Shown: positions 22,131-31,759 of the stretch, piece by piece
Layout of the letters: each line of letters starts with the position of its first letter
Position numbering within the stretch: the first letter of the stretch is position 1
Assembly (NCBI GenBank): GCA_029232285.1
Contig: JAOXFI010000008.1
Location: 1-64,000 of the forward strand
DNA length: 64,000 bases
Reading direction: 5' to 3'
DNA from: Agmasoma carcini (nom. nud.)
Lineage: Eukaryota; Microsporidia; Thelohaniidae
Made by a program: the position numbers and the translations under genes
Notes under the pieces: model-generated
Told to the model about the DNA's origin: nothing
Seen by the model: only the letters and a program-made list of their open reading frames with translations
The model's database searches: none

Positions 22131-23439
22131 TAGCACTCTAAAAAACGGGCACCCCGAAATATTTTATAATAGTTTTTAAATCTTATAAGTATATCTGTTT
22201 AGTTTTTATTTTTTAAATTGTGCATTCTGTATAAATTCTTTTGATAAAAACAGACACCTATATTCAATATGATGTATGGTAGTCCTTTGTTATTATAATT
22301 TCTTTGATTCTATCATATAGAATCAGCTGATATTCTGCAATATAAGGTACCGATATCAGACCACATTTCACCAATTATTGATATTAAATGCGCATCGTTT
22401 TTAAAAATAAACGTCTCTTAAATTTTGCCTTAAATAAACCCTTAGACGTTCCATAATGTTGAGGTTTGGGCTTTGTGAAAGCCATTATATCATCTCTATG
22501 TTCAAATCTTCAAAAGACCCAATACCATTTTACTTTGGATCATTGTCCTTTTAGAAATTGAGTTTTTAAAATTAGAATGTTCATGTGTTCTCGTTTAAAT
22601 TATTACTCAATATTTGAGTAGAATATATAGCATTTCAGGTTCCATTTAAAAACACCAAATTTCAAACACTTTTTCTACTAAAAACTCTAATAAATATTTT
22701 CTTCTTATCAAATTTAACAATGTCATTTATAGGCGTTGATTTTTTTCTTCAATTTACACTGTTTGCATCTTAGAGTCATTATAAATATTAAAGATGCCTT
22801 CATTAGAAAAAAATGATGTCACCAAAGTTGTCTTTACCTTTAAATGGCTAATGTTTGCAATTCTTAATCTGTTAATTATTTGCAAATTCATAATTTTAAC
22901 TTGGAAGAAAGAGAAACAAGACTAAAGTTATAATCTTTAGAAAAGACATGCATTTTAATCACAGAAACCCTATTCGAATTTTTTAATTTTTGATATTTTG
23001 TCTATAACTTATGGGTTTATTAATCATTTAAATTAATTTCTTCTTATCATTACCACTTTTTCTCTTATCTTCTATATCATTTTTGTATTTTCTAACGTGA
23101 TCTTGCAAGATAATCTCGTTAAGCTGTTTTACACTGTTGAAACCCTCATAAAAATAACTGAAAGTTTCGACCTTTGTCAAATTCAGAAACATATTCTCTA
23201 ATTAGAATCATTGATTCATATTTATAGTTTTATTATGAGGAGAAATTTATGTATTTTTAAGGTGCCCTGTTTTTATATTGAATTTTAATTAAAATTTTAA
23301 TCAAAATTATTATAAAAATTTATATAAAATGTGCGGTTTAAAAATATCACTGATATGCTTATACTCTGTTTATTTTTAGTAAATATTTTCTGTTTTTATA
23401 ATAAACTTTTTGGGGTGTCTACTTTTTTGGAGTACTGTA
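22131..23439 (-). mobile_element. Tc1/mariner-like element C, degenerate, abutting the SNARE gene
   Basis: Ends: left TAGCACTCTAAAAAA.GGGCACCCC and right GGGGTGTC...TTTTGGAGTACTGTA. The minus strand near 22440-22500 reads WLSQSPNLNIME, then LRVYLRQN, the Tc1 SPDLNPIE...W..LK motif with the Trp lost. Much of the sequence parallels element B (for example CTATCACTCATAGAAT against CTATCATATAGAAT, and the ATATCAGACCACATTTCACC block). The right terminal repeat ends 129 bp upstream of the first ATG of the SNARE-like gene. Confidence 0.8.
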
Positions 23440-23568
23440 CATCAAAGAAGCTATTTAATATTAATAATATACAAAATTTATATATTTTGTGTTCCTAATA
23501 TAATATTTTCACTGTTATATAATTTGAAACAAAAATATCAACTTAAAACGTTGTGGTACAAACAAACA

Positions 23569-23838
23569 ATGGAACATGAAATGGACATGATGAATGCAGC
23601 TAATGTTATAGTGGATGATATTAATGAAGAATTAGATGTGCAAACTGAGAAAATGATAAGCATGCAGAAGAGGGTTGGTGAAGGACGAATGGCCATGTAT
23701 AAAAACATAGAAACAATTAAAAAACTTAAGTTGGCGATTAATATGAAGAAATTCTATTTCTCTTTGCTTCTAGTAATATTAATTTTTATAATATCTTACA
23801 TTTCAATCATTATCATAAAATATAAATTAAAAATATAA
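23569..23838 (+). CDS. Tail-anchored SNARE-like protein (Q-SNARE, possibly 5'-truncated)
   Basis: From the first ATG, 89 residues. A SNARE-like heptad helix (MNAANVIVDDINEELDVQTE) has a candidate zero-layer Gln in ELDVQTE and is followed by KMISMQKRVGEG. A linker leads to a C-terminal transmembrane anchor (FYFSLLLVILIFIISYISII) and a short basic tail. It probably acts in ER, Golgi or endosomal vesicle fusion; Qb or Qc type cannot be decided. The open frame continues upstream without an ATG right up to the Tc1 terminal repeat, and it encodes a helical stretch (NLKQKYQLKTLWYKQ). No C-rich start motif precedes the ATG. The N-terminal domain or original start may therefore have been lost to the insertion. 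Confidence 0.55.
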   Translation: MEHEMDMMNAANVIVDDINEELDVQTEKMISMQKRVGEGRMAMYKNIETIKKLKLAINMKKFYFSLLLVILIFIISYISIIIIKYKLKI

Positions 23839-24468
23839 AATAAACACAATTAAGGTATGGTGATTTATATTGTTAATTTAAATATGTGTTTTTATTTTAA
23901 AAATATTAGAATTATTAGTTTTGAATACGAGTGATGATGTGATATATTACGTATAGTTACAATATTGTAATACTAACTTATATATAGTTATAAGCTTTGA
24001 ATACGAGTGATAATATGCTATATTACGTATAATTTCAATGTTATATTACTAACCTAAATGGTAATGAAGATGGTGTCCTGTATTAGAAGATCACAACATG
24101 CTTTTTTAACCTACTAACATACTAGGAATAAGTACAATTTTTAATTTATAATAACTTATAACATTACGAACATTTGATGCGATAAGGTTGTTAAATTATC
24201 ATAAGCTAACATAATAACAATAATTATATGTCACATATGCTTATATTTATGTTTTTTTCATATTAACACCTTAATAAATAATTTTATTATTTAAAACCCA
24301 CCTAATTAATTCTATATATCTTTCACATATTTAAACCTGGTCAATAATACCAAATATTATCCAAAATAACATCTTTTAAACAACAAATTTGATTAGCCAG
24401 CTTTTACGACTCTGTTTATACAAAACTATTTTTTTTGTTAAGATTTAAAATTGTTTGAAAAATTTACC
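23839..24468. repeat. Intergenic with an imperfect direct repeat
   Basis: TTTTGAATACGAGTGATGAT...TATTACGTATA (from about 23920) is repeated as TTTGAATACGAGTGATAAT...TATTACGTATA (from about 23995), with a unit of about 75 bp. The rest is AT-rich spacer upstream of LSM3. Confidence 0.5.
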
Positions 24469-24663
24469 ATGCAAGATCCAATAGATTTACTGAAGTGTTT
24501 GTTAAAAACTAGAGTAGAGGTGCGTCTTAGAAGTCAAGAGTCCCTTCAAGGCACACTTGAGGCTTTTGATGAGCACCAAAGCTTAATTCTAAAGAATCTA
24601 GATGAATGTACTTTTGTTAGGGGTGAAAACATAATTTTAATCGGAAAAATAAATCAAAACTAA
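24469..24663 (+). CDS. LSM3: LSm3-like Sm-fold protein
   Basis: A 64-residue protein starting MQDPIDLL. The start is set by TTTACCATG, since the upstream extension has no ATG. The Sm1 motif reads RVEVRLRSQESLQGTLEAFD, then EHQSLILKNLDE. The Sm2 motif reads FVRGENIILIG. The DPIDLLKCLL lead, the LxGTLxAFDxH pattern and the FVRG signature best fit LSm3, a subunit of the LSm1-7 (mRNA decay) and LSm2-8 (U6 snRNA) rings. It is shorter than yeast Lsm3 because the loop between Sm1 and Sm2 is minimal. Its stop lies 6 bp from the stop of the convergent ArfGAP gene. Confidence 0.7.
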   Translation: MQDPIDLLKCLLKTRVEVRLRSQESLQGTLEAFDEHQSLILKNLDECTFVRGENIILIGKINQN

Positions 24664-24669
24664 ATTTTT

Positions 24670-25242
24670 TTAATTTTCTTCATCTAAAAAAAGGAATGGT
24701 GATCTTTCTCTATCCTCTATCATCACACCTTTTACCGACCTTTCAAATTCTTCCTCTTTAACTATCTCTACCTCTTCAGGTTGATGATGATGCTTTTCCT
24801 CAACCTTCTTCTGTACAGGAACTTCCCTCTTTGTAACCTTATCGGAAAATTTAGGCTTTGATTTTTTAGTTATTTGGACATTTCCAAATTTGCTGAAAGA
24901 TTCGTTAATTTCAAATATTTTTTCGATTTTAAAATTTTTACTTTTCTCGTCTAAGATTTCTTGGTAGTTATCGTGTTCATTAGCGGCATATCTTTTATTG
25001 CCCCCTGTAGCCATTCTTTTGAGTTCATCCTCTGACCACTTGTCAAGAACTAGACTTTTGCAGTTAATACTTGATGTTCTATACTTGGGACTGCACTGGT
25101 AGCACACCAGGATGCCAAGGGTTGGGCATGCCCATGTAGGATCACTTGTGTCGCAATTAGCACAGTGGTTGTTGCCTGGTTTGCCTATAATGCAATTTAA
25201 CACGTCAGAAGTATGCTGACTATCTATGTTATTTATTTTCAT
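24670..25242 (-). CDS. ArfGAP-domain protein (Gcs1/Glo3 type)
   Basis: A 190-residue protein starting MKINNID. The ATG follows TTTCCC directly; an 8-codon extension would need a non-ATG start. The ArfGAP zinc finger is C27-x2-C30-x16-C47-x2-C50 (HCANC...LVCYQC) with the DPTWACPTLGI core. The catalytic Arg is probably R55 (SPKYR, where most family members have GIHR). The family's SLxLDxW appears as SLVLDKW, followed by MATGGNKRY. The C-terminal half is charged and disordered (KKVEEKHHHQPEEVEIVKEE). It should stimulate GTP hydrolysis by Arf in COPI/Golgi traffic. The tail lacks clear Glo3 motifs. Confidence 0.85.
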   Translation of the reverse strand: MKINNIDSQHTSDVLNCIIGKPGNNHCANCDTSDPTWACPTLGILVCYQCSPKYRTSSINCKSLVLDKWSEDELKRMATGGNKRYAANEHDNYQEILDEKSKNFKIEKIFEINESFSKFGNVQITKKSKPKFSDKVTKREVPVQKKVEEKHHHQPEEVEIVKEEEFERSVKGVMIEDRERSPFLFLDEEN

Positions 25243-25316
25243 GGGAAATAATTTGTCGAATATCAAAATAGAGGAGGTTTTATTTATTTTGAAAATATTT
25301 ATTTTTTAAAAAAACA

Positions 25317-25505
25317 ATGTGTTTGGATGGTCTTTTTGCTTGTAGTTTTGATGTTTTAACATTTATTAAACATTATTTAATGATTATTTTATTGGATGTT
25401 AGGTTTTTAATTAATATTATAGCATATATGAAAAGTTTAAATCTTTTTGTTTTTATTTGTTATTTAAGCTTGATTCTAATTAAACCAATTAGAGACTTAT
25501 CGTGA
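25317..25505 (+). CDS. Small hydrophobic protein, uncertain
   Basis: A 62-residue ATG-initiated frame in the 370-bp gap between the divergent ArfGAP and PIG-V genes. It has two hydrophobic segments (about residues 17-36 and 42-56) and ends with a basic tail (KPIRDLS). Its size and topology resemble small ER subunits such as those of signal peptidase or Yos1-type proteins, but nothing is diagnostic. AT-rich DNA easily gives such frames by chance. Confidence 0.3.
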   Translation: MCLDGLFACSFDVLTFIKHYLMIILLDVRFLINIIAYMKSLNLFVFICYLSLILIKPIRDLS

Positions 25506-25613
25506 AATATTTGATTCTGTATATATCATAATTAGATTTATATAGCATATTCATTAGCAAATGCATGATATAAGTCTATTGTCTATTATTTTAAAATTAT
25601 TAAAACATCCTTC

Positions 25614-26735
25614 ATGATTGCTTATCGTGGTGAAAAGCGTACCAAAAGAGATTTTTACCTTGTTTTCATATTTTCTACTCTTTCCAGGCTCATAATTCTA
25701 GCATTAGGGGTTATGGCTAGTGCGGGTCTGTCTAGATATGATAGAAGTACATCTCTAATACCTGAAAATATAAAATTTAAATATTTGTTGTCCTGGGACG
25801 CCATACATTACTATGATATAGTTAATAAGGGGTATTGCTCAGAACATCAAATGGCTTTCTTTCCTCTTTTACCAATTTTATCATCACCTTTCAGACCCAA
25901 TTCATACTTAGTTGGTGTTATTTTAGGCAATATTTTTACTATTATAAGTTCTTTGCTTTTTTTAAAATTATCTCTAATGCTCTTTACGAGAAATACTTCA
26001 ATCTGTGCCACTTTTATGTTTATATTCAACCCAGCATCAATAATTTACTCATCATATTATTCAGAATCTTTGTTTTGTCTGCTTTTCCTTTTAGCTTGTA
26101 ATTTTTATTTGAAAAACAAAATGAACCACACAACAATTTGTTTGTTTCTATCTGGTTTGGCTAGATCAAATTCTATAATTTTTATTCTGTTTGTTCCACC
26201 TAAATATATGTTTTTTGTTGTTCTTTCAACTGCAATATATCAAATATATTGCTTATTAGTGCTGATTAGACATTATAATGACTTCAAGCCTTACATTCCT
26301 TATTCTATAATACAGAAAAAATATTGGAATCAAGGCTTTTTAAGGTTTTATGATATAAAATGTATTGGTAATGTTTTACTTGGTTGTATTTTTGTAATAT
26401 TATCAATAATAATACTTGATAAATATTTTAAGGCTTTAATATCAAAAAGAAGAAATTTGATTTTTGTTATAAATGGTCTATTTTTTGGTTATAAAACAAA
26501 TTTAATAGACAAATTAGCATTTGTTCTTCTTTTTCAGGTTATTATGGTTCTTTTTTTCATCCATTGGAACATGTTTTTTAGATTTATAAGCTATAATCCT
26601 TTCATTTATTGGATGTTTGCAATTTTGATGAAAGACAATAAAACAAACAAATTATTTAAATTTGTATTTTCTTTCCTGTTGTGGTATTATTTTGGATATG
26701 CAATTCTATTCTCATCATTTTACCCCCCTGCGTAA
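25614..26735 (+). CDS. GPI18: GPI mannosyltransferase 2 (PIG-V/Gpi18 family)
   Basis: A 373-residue multi-pass protein. The N-terminus FSTLSRLIILALGV is followed by the luminal motif LLSWDAIHYYDIVNKGY and then HQMAFFPLLPIL. These match the PIG-V hallmark 'RWDxxHFLxIAxxGYxxExxxAFFPxxP'. The acidic Asp of SWD is the expected catalytic residue of this GT-C fold. About eight further hydrophobic segments follow. The enzyme adds the second mannose to the GPI precursor in the ER lumen. It is somewhat shorter than fungal and animal homologues. Confidence 0.85.
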   Translation: MIAYRGEKRTKRDFYLVFIFSTLSRLIILALGVMASAGLSRYDRSTSLIPENIKFKYLLSWDAIHYYDIVNKGYCSEHQMAFFPLLPILSSPFRPNSYLVGVILGNIFTIISSLLFLKLSLMLFTRNTSICATFMFIFNPASIIYSSYYSESLFCLLFLLACNFYLKNKMNHTTICLFLSGLARSNSIIFILFVPPKYMFFVVLSTAIYQIYCLLVLIRHYNDFKPYIPYSIIQKKYWNQGFLRFYDIKCIGNVLLGCIFVILSIIILDKYFKALISKRRNLIFVINGLFFGYKTNLIDKLAFVLLFQVIMVLFFIHWNMFFRFISYNPFIYWMFAILMKDNKTNKLFKFVFSFLLWYYFGYAILFSSFYPPA

Positions 26736-27106
26736 AATAAATTAATATTTCTTTTTTTTCAACTTTGATAAATTTTGATTATTAAATGTTTGATATTCGC
26801 CTTTAAAATGATTCAGGTTTTACAATAAAAAATAACAAGCTTATTCATCAGGCCCGTAAACTCGGCTTACTCCATCATATCCTTTTGGTACTTTGATAAG
26901 AGTAAATATGTAAAAATAGATTTGCATCATCCATATTTTAATATAATCAATAAATATAGCATTGACATTGCGGTTTAAGTATATTATATCGTTGTTTTTC
27001 TTAAATATCAAAAAAATAAGATTTTATAGGTTATTTGTATTGATGTTAGTTAGTAATAATTAATTTTTCATATCTTAAAATAATATATAAAACCACTTAA
27101 ATAATA
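26736..27106. other. Intergenic, nothing recognised
   Basis: About 370 bp between the convergent PIG-V and tetraspan genes. AT-rich, with no supported feature. Confidence 0.5.
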
Positions 27107-27754
27107 TTAAATCTCATCTAATTTAATAACTTTACACTTCCTCAGAGATGTCTGATCCAATCCCATTTCCATATCACTGGTAACGATTGTCTCTTTTTTA
27201 GTAATATTTATCTTCATACTCTTAATAGCATATATCATAGGTAATAAAAACACAAAGAACCCCACGTTAATTGCTAAGGTCAACGTATAAAAATCTATGG
27301 TTTCTTTGTATTTTTCAATAAAAAGATCAACAGATTCATTGCTTGTGTTTGACTGGAATCTTTTGATTATGATTGAAGTGAATTCAGTAATAAATGTTTT
27401 TTCTTTTGCTAATTGACAAATGTTAGGCTTTAAATAGGTGTAAATATAGTAGCTTACACCTGTGGTTATAGGAATATAAACATAGAAGCACAGATTTACA
27501 ATATCTAAAAGGAACTTTTGTCCAATATTAAGTGAATATACCAAAAATAAATATATTAAAACTGCAGAAAGTAAAAAATAAGTGTATGAACTTGAAACAA
27601 GTAGCTTAGCAGTCTTATCCAGCTGCTCTTCTCCATCTATAACCACTTTATTCACAAATCCTGTGTATATCCATGTAATAATATTAAGTCCTACCATAAG
27701 AAGTGATAATATCTCAATTATAGTTGCTACTATTCTATATTTAGTTGTAATCAT
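27107..27754 (-). CDS. Four-helix membrane protein, unknown
   Basis: A 215-residue protein. Hydrophobic segments lie at about residues 9-31, 55-78, 82-107 and 159-180. A roughly 45-residue hydrophilic loop lies between the third and fourth, and a soluble C-terminal tail (KKETIVTSDMEMGLDQTSL...) follows. The ATG is preceded by TCTCTCCTTT. The topology is of the claudin/tetraspan kind, but no CxxC or W-GLW-type motif is present, so I do not assign a family. Probably microsporidia-specific. Confidence 0.6.
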   Translation of the reverse strand: MITTKYRIVATIIEILSLLMVGLNIITWIYTGFVNKVVIDGEEQLDKTAKLLVSSSYTYFLLSAVLIYLFLVYSLNIGQKFLLDIVNLCFYVYIPITTGVSYYIYTYLKPNICQLAKEKTFITEFTSIIIKRFQSNTSNESVDLFIEKYKETIDFYTLTLAINVGFFVFLLPMIYAIKSMKINITKKETIVTSDMEMGLDQTSLRKCKVIKLDEI

Positions 27755-28274
27755 AAAGGAGAGACATTAAATTTTTATATTTGAAAAAGGAGGATGACAC
27801 TATCATTTTTGATTAGTTAATATATACAATTTGATTAGTATTAATTTTGAATATCTATAAGATATAGTTTTAAGTCTTATCTATAAATAATGTTTCTCTA
27901 TCTATTTGCAAATATTTTATATCAACCTAAAAATATGTTTTTATTCTGTAAATTTTTAATTTATTCATTGTTATGAAGGTATGCAAATAAATATTAAATT
28001 AAAAATTTATGTGTATGTTGATATGAAATGTTTACAATTAGATGTAGAAATTATATAATATTTAACTATATATTCTTTTTTAATAATTTTTTAAGATAGA
28101 ATCTAAGATATAAGATAAAAGACTAAAAGATGTTCAAGATATTGATTTATTTAAGCAAACACCTTTAGAAATATAAAACCAAGTGTAAAAGCCAAGAATA
28201 CGCGTGTTATTCTATATGTGCAACTGTCTATTGTATAATTCATTTACTCCTTTTTAGAAAATTTTTTTATCTAC
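27755..28274. other. Intergenic, nothing recognised
   Basis: About 520 bp between divergently transcribed genes, presumably holding both promoters. I see no distinct element. Confidence 0.4.
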
Positions 28275-28604
28275 ATGGAGAAAATTGAATTGCTCAAAGA
28301 AGTTTTAAAAGATCTTGAATTTAACGATGTACATGTTGATAATTGTACACCACTTCAAGTGTACTACCAATACGAGAAGATTTCAAGTGATATATTTGAT
28401 GAAATGGTTGCGAATATAAGGAAAGATATTAGAAAGCTGCCAACAGACGAAAGTACAGCTGAAGATGATAATTTAAGCCAACTTGATGATGAAAGTTCTT
28501 CTAATGAAGAATTAAATCCAAGTCTCTGGTTTGATAATGATTTAGATGATGAAGTAATAAATATGACTGGTGAAGAATATATAAAATATTTGAAAAAAAA
28601 ATAA
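28275..28604 (+). CDS. Small acidic protein, unknown
   Basis: A 109-residue protein. The N-terminal half is helical (MEKIELLKEVLKDLEF, then VYYQYEKISSDIFDEMVANI). The C-terminal half is strongly acidic and Ser-rich (TAEDDNLSQLDDESSSNEEL) and ends in a Lys cluster (YLKKK). The layout resembles short nuclear or nucleolar acidic factors, but I recognise no family. Codon phase and a clear composition shift at the stop support a real gene. Confidence 0.55.
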   Translation: MEKIELLKEVLKDLEFNDVHVDNCTPLQVYYQYEKISSDIFDEMVANIRKDIRKLPTDESTAEDDNLSQLDDESSSNEELNPSLWFDNDLDDEVINMTGEEYIKYLKKK

Positions 28605-28918
28605 AATAATTAAATTAATTTCTTTATTATCCTAATTCTATTACTATAAAGCTGAACAACGTAATAACGAGACATCTAACAAATTTACCTACCCTGTATG
28701 GGTTCTTCCTACTATACATGGGCTAATAAAAAATTCTATTTTTTATACTAAGGGGCTCCTTAAAATGATATTGTTATTTCAAGTTTAAAATATTAATTTA
28801 AATTGATCAAAATATATTATAACTATAATTTATATACATTTTAATAAATAATAAAGTATAGTTAAAAAAGGTGATCATAAAATGATTAATCATAGTCATT
28901 AATAGATTAAATAATAAA
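28605..28918. other. Intergenic, nothing recognised
   Basis: About 310 bp between convergent genes. No supported feature. Confidence 0.4.
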
Positions 28919-29587
28919 TTAAAACTTATAAACATTTTCTGAACTATATCCAACCTCTTTAAGTAATCCTGTTAACTCACCTTGTTGCTTATCTACGGTT
29001 TTCTTACCTGATACAAATTCCATAAAGGAAGGAGTACCACAAACATAAACAAAATCATGCTCTCCAGTGTCAACAATAACACTTTTACTTATATGACCAT
29101 CTCTATTTGTTAAAACATGCCTGACCTTTAAATTTTTAAAATTTTCCAAATCCTTTCCTAGAAAAATATCATTTTCTGTTTTATTACAAAAAATTAGAGT
29201 AAAAAATGTGTAAGAATTTTGTGCTTCCTCTAAAATTTGATACATTGGAGCTAAACCTGTACCACCACATATCATCAATACCTTTTTATGTTCATTTCTC
29301 TTATAAGTTCGTTTTGAAAAGAAAATATCAACTTTAATTTCTTCACCAAGCTTTAAATTAGATAAATATGAAGACACCTTTCCACTTTCATATTCTTTAA
29401 CGACTAGGACGAGTTTATTACCAGATTTATACAAGGGTGTGTACGATTTGGTCGCGCCTTCCTTGTTTGTAACCTTGATAAATGAAGAAAGTGGCATGTC
29501 TGGAAGTGTATCAAGACTTTCTATCTCAATTTTATAGACATTGTGGTTTAATTTACTTTTACTTGATAACTTAAAAGCTTGTATCAT
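28919..29587 (-). CDS. NADH-cytochrome b5 reductase-like flavoprotein
   Basis: A 222-residue protein starting MIQAFKL. CCC lies eight bases upstream of the ATG, and longer reading would need a TTG start. The FAD-binding domain shows KSYTP (residues 48-52, in place of RxYTP/S) and GKVSSYLSNLKLGEEI (like GxMSxxLxxLKxGD). The NAD-binding domain shows GGTGLAPMYQ (108-117) and VYVCGTPSFM (like VCGPPxM), and the C-terminus is NVYKF. The Arg of the RxYT motif is replaced by Lys. There is no N-terminal membrane anchor, so it should be soluble, unlike most Cbr1/Mcr1 proteins. It would pass electrons from NADH to cytochrome b5 or a related acceptor. Confidence 0.8.
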   Translation of the reverse strand: MIQAFKLSSKSKLNHNVYKIEIESLDTLPDMPLSSFIKVTNKEGATKSYTPLYKSGNKLVLVVKEYESGKVSSYLSNLKLGEEIKVDIFFSKRTYKRNEHKKVLMICGGTGLAPMYQILEEAQNSYTFFTLIFCNKTENDIFLGKDLENFKNLKVRHVLTNRDGHISKSVIVDTGEHDFVYVCGTPSFMEFVSGKKTVDKQQGELTGLLKEVGYSSENVYKF

Positions 29588-30324
29588 TTTTTTGGGCAAA
29601 TTTTAATTTTTTTAAAAAATTTGTTTAAATATAAAAGAATTATTGAATCGGGTCTATTTTTTCTCTATTTGGGGCAAATAAACATGATCCGAATTTTTGA
29701 TATTGCTGACAAGTTGGTTTCGTATATTCATCATAATATAACTGAACATATGGTAGATGAATTGAAATATATTAATAATATAACTTTTTAATATGAATAC
29801 AATTATTACATTTATATACAAGATAGATATAAATGTAATAATTCTATTTATAATAAAAAATAGAATTTTTATATTGATAAAAAAAATATAAAATATTTGA
29901 AACATTCAATTATATATAATATGAAAAGCCTAACTGCACCATTATAAACAAGATGGCTGATACAAACAAATTTTTATTGTTTTCTTAGAATGTCTTCATC
30001 ACTTAAGTTATCTTTAAAGAGATTAAACTAATGTACATATTAAGCATTTTTTCTATATTTATAATATCACAGTCTTAGATAGTGATATCATTTATTTGAG
30101 TTCATTCCTCCTTGAAAACATACATAATTTCTGATGATATTAAAAATATATAAAATGGACATCATATATAAATAATCAAACTCATAGTTTCATTAGTATT
30201 AAAATCCATCATTATTAATTATAATAAATTTTGATATTTGATCTCTCGTTATAAAAATATTAATATTTACAATAAAAAGGAGAAAAGGAGAATTATAAAA
30301 AACTTATTAAATATTTAGCGCAGA
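29588..30324. other. Intergenic between divergent genes
   Basis: About 740 bp. A 35-codon ATG frame at 29684-29791 (MIRIFDIADKLVSYIHHN...) is too short to support. No repeat or RNA gene was seen. Confidence 0.4.
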
Positions 30325-31500
30325 ATGATTAACGATAAATATTTAGAACCAAATGATGAATTAAAATTGGAATTTAGAAAAGTATTTCTAGCAACAAACG
30401 AGAAAAACGTTTTTATATTTCTTAGAAAGTATCTGAAATCAATAGAAAACAGTGCCGGTGTACACAATCGTTTAATCATTACAAAGAAAGCAGATCTATC
30501 CTTAAATAAAAAGTTTTTATCAGAGTTCAACAAGACTATATGGGAGTATCTCCATCTAATAGTCAATACCGGTGTATCAAAGCACGATAACAAGGAGAGA
30601 AGGGGCGAAGCTGCAAACTACATGGGAATCGCATGCGAATTTGGTCTTTTTGGGCAAAAGAAGAATTTATTAAAGGCATTTAAGAACTATAAAATAGCTT
30701 CCCAACTGAACAACCCACTAGGAACCTTTAGGCTTGCGCAGTGCTATGAACTTGGTTTAGGTACTAAAAAATGTAATGATCGTGCTCTAAATTTTTATAG
30801 ATGTGCAGCAAAGCTTGGATTAGTTGATGCAATGCATACTTATGGTATGATTCAGATGCAAGGTCTTTTGAACGCACCAAATGATTTTAAAACAGGTTTT
30901 TATTATTTATCAATGGCAGAAAGCCGAGCTGATAAATTATACCCTTTCGCATGCTATGATTTAGGTAAGTATTATGAGAAAGACCACAATGGTGAACTTG
31001 AGACTGATGAAGAATATTCAGTTGCTGTTTATATGAGAGGCTCAAATCGGAACGATCCTAATGCACAATTTAGATTAGGTAAGGCCTATGAAAAGGGAGA
31101 ACTTGGATTGATACGAAATATGGGAAAAGCGATGGAGTTTTACATTAAATCAGCAAATAATGGACATGTTGAAGCACAAGTTATTTTGTGTGGGTTTTAT
31201 TTTTCAGGAATACCAGAAAAGGTTCCTAGAAATTCTGATTTATCATATTATTGGGCACTTAGAGCAGCAACACAAGGTAATAACAAAGCAGCTTTATTTA
31301 TGGGAGAGTTTGCACAAAATGGTATTGGTACTACTAAATCTGATTTATTAGGCTTGTGGTGGTATAAAATAGCTGAATATTACGGAAGCAATGAAGGTAA
31401 GCAAAAGGCTAAAGATTTGAACAGACACATAAGTGATATTGATGCAGGGTCTGAAATTCAAACTGTTTGCTGCTCTTTCTTTTGTTTTAATAAAGTATAA
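30325..31500 (+). CDS. Sel1-repeat protein, chitin synthase activator (Skt5/Chs4) type
   Basis: A 391-residue protein. After a helical N-terminal domain (about 90 residues), roughly seven Sel1-like repeats (TPR-related, about 36 residues) run from residue 92 to 372. Typical pieces are AANYMGIACEFGLFG, GTFRLAQCYELGLGT, DAMHTYGMIQMQG, AQFRLGKAYEKGELG and AALFMGEFAQNGIGT. In fungi, Sel1 proteins of this class (Skt5/Chs3-Chs4 family) recruit and activate chitin synthase, and microsporidia need chitin for the endospore wall. The C-terminus is Cys/Phe-rich (CCSFFCFNKV) and might be lipidated, although it is not a standard CAAX box. Confidence 0.75.
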   Translation: MINDKYLEPNDELKLEFRKVFLATNEKNVFIFLRKYLKSIENSAGVHNRLIITKKADLSLNKKFLSEFNKTIWEYLHLIVNTGVSKHDNKERRGEAANYMGIACEFGLFGQKKNLLKAFKNYKIASQLNNPLGTFRLAQCYELGLGTKKCNDRALNFYRCAAKLGLVDAMHTYGMIQMQGLLNAPNDFKTGFYYLSMAESRADKLYPFACYDLGKYYEKDHNGELETDEEYSVAVYMRGSNRNDPNAQFRLGKAYEKGELGLIRNMGKAMEFYIKSANNGHVEAQVILCGFYFSGIPEKVPRNSDLSYYWALRAATQGNNKAALFMGEFAQNGIGTTKSDLLGLWWYKIAEYYGSNEGKQKAKDLNRHISDIDAGSEIQTVCCSFFCFNKV

Positions 31501-31610
31501 ATAAATTTGATAATACATGAAATAGTTTATATAAAATATCATAGTCACATGTTATAACCATCATTGATTGTCTATAGACATATGAATACTATTATTAAGA
31601 TCTATATTGA

Positions 31611-31748
31611 CATCAGTATCTATAGATACACTCACATCATTCTTAAATAAGATTATTTAATAAAATATTTTAGTTATAACATCAGTATCTATAGGTACAC
31701 TCACATCATTCTTAAATAAGATTATTTAATAAAATATTTTAGTTATAA
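31611..31748. repeat. 69-bp tandem duplication
   Basis: Two adjacent copies of a 69-bp unit beginning CATCAGTATCTATAG.TACA and ending TTTTAGTTATAA. They differ at about one position (GATACA against GGTACA). They sit just downstream of the Sel1 gene and overlap the 3' flank of the convergent membrane-protein gene. Confidence 0.8.
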
Positions 31749-31759
31749 AAAACTTTTAT

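Noticed and set aside
29654..29905. Two short overlapping frames in the divergent promoter region
   Set aside because: Ile/Phe/Tyr-dominated translation of AT-rich DNA with no start context. The 35-codon plus-strand frame is also too weak to call.
31160..31351. 63-codon frame inside the Sel1 gene
   Set aside because: Alternate-frame shadow of a well-supported gene.
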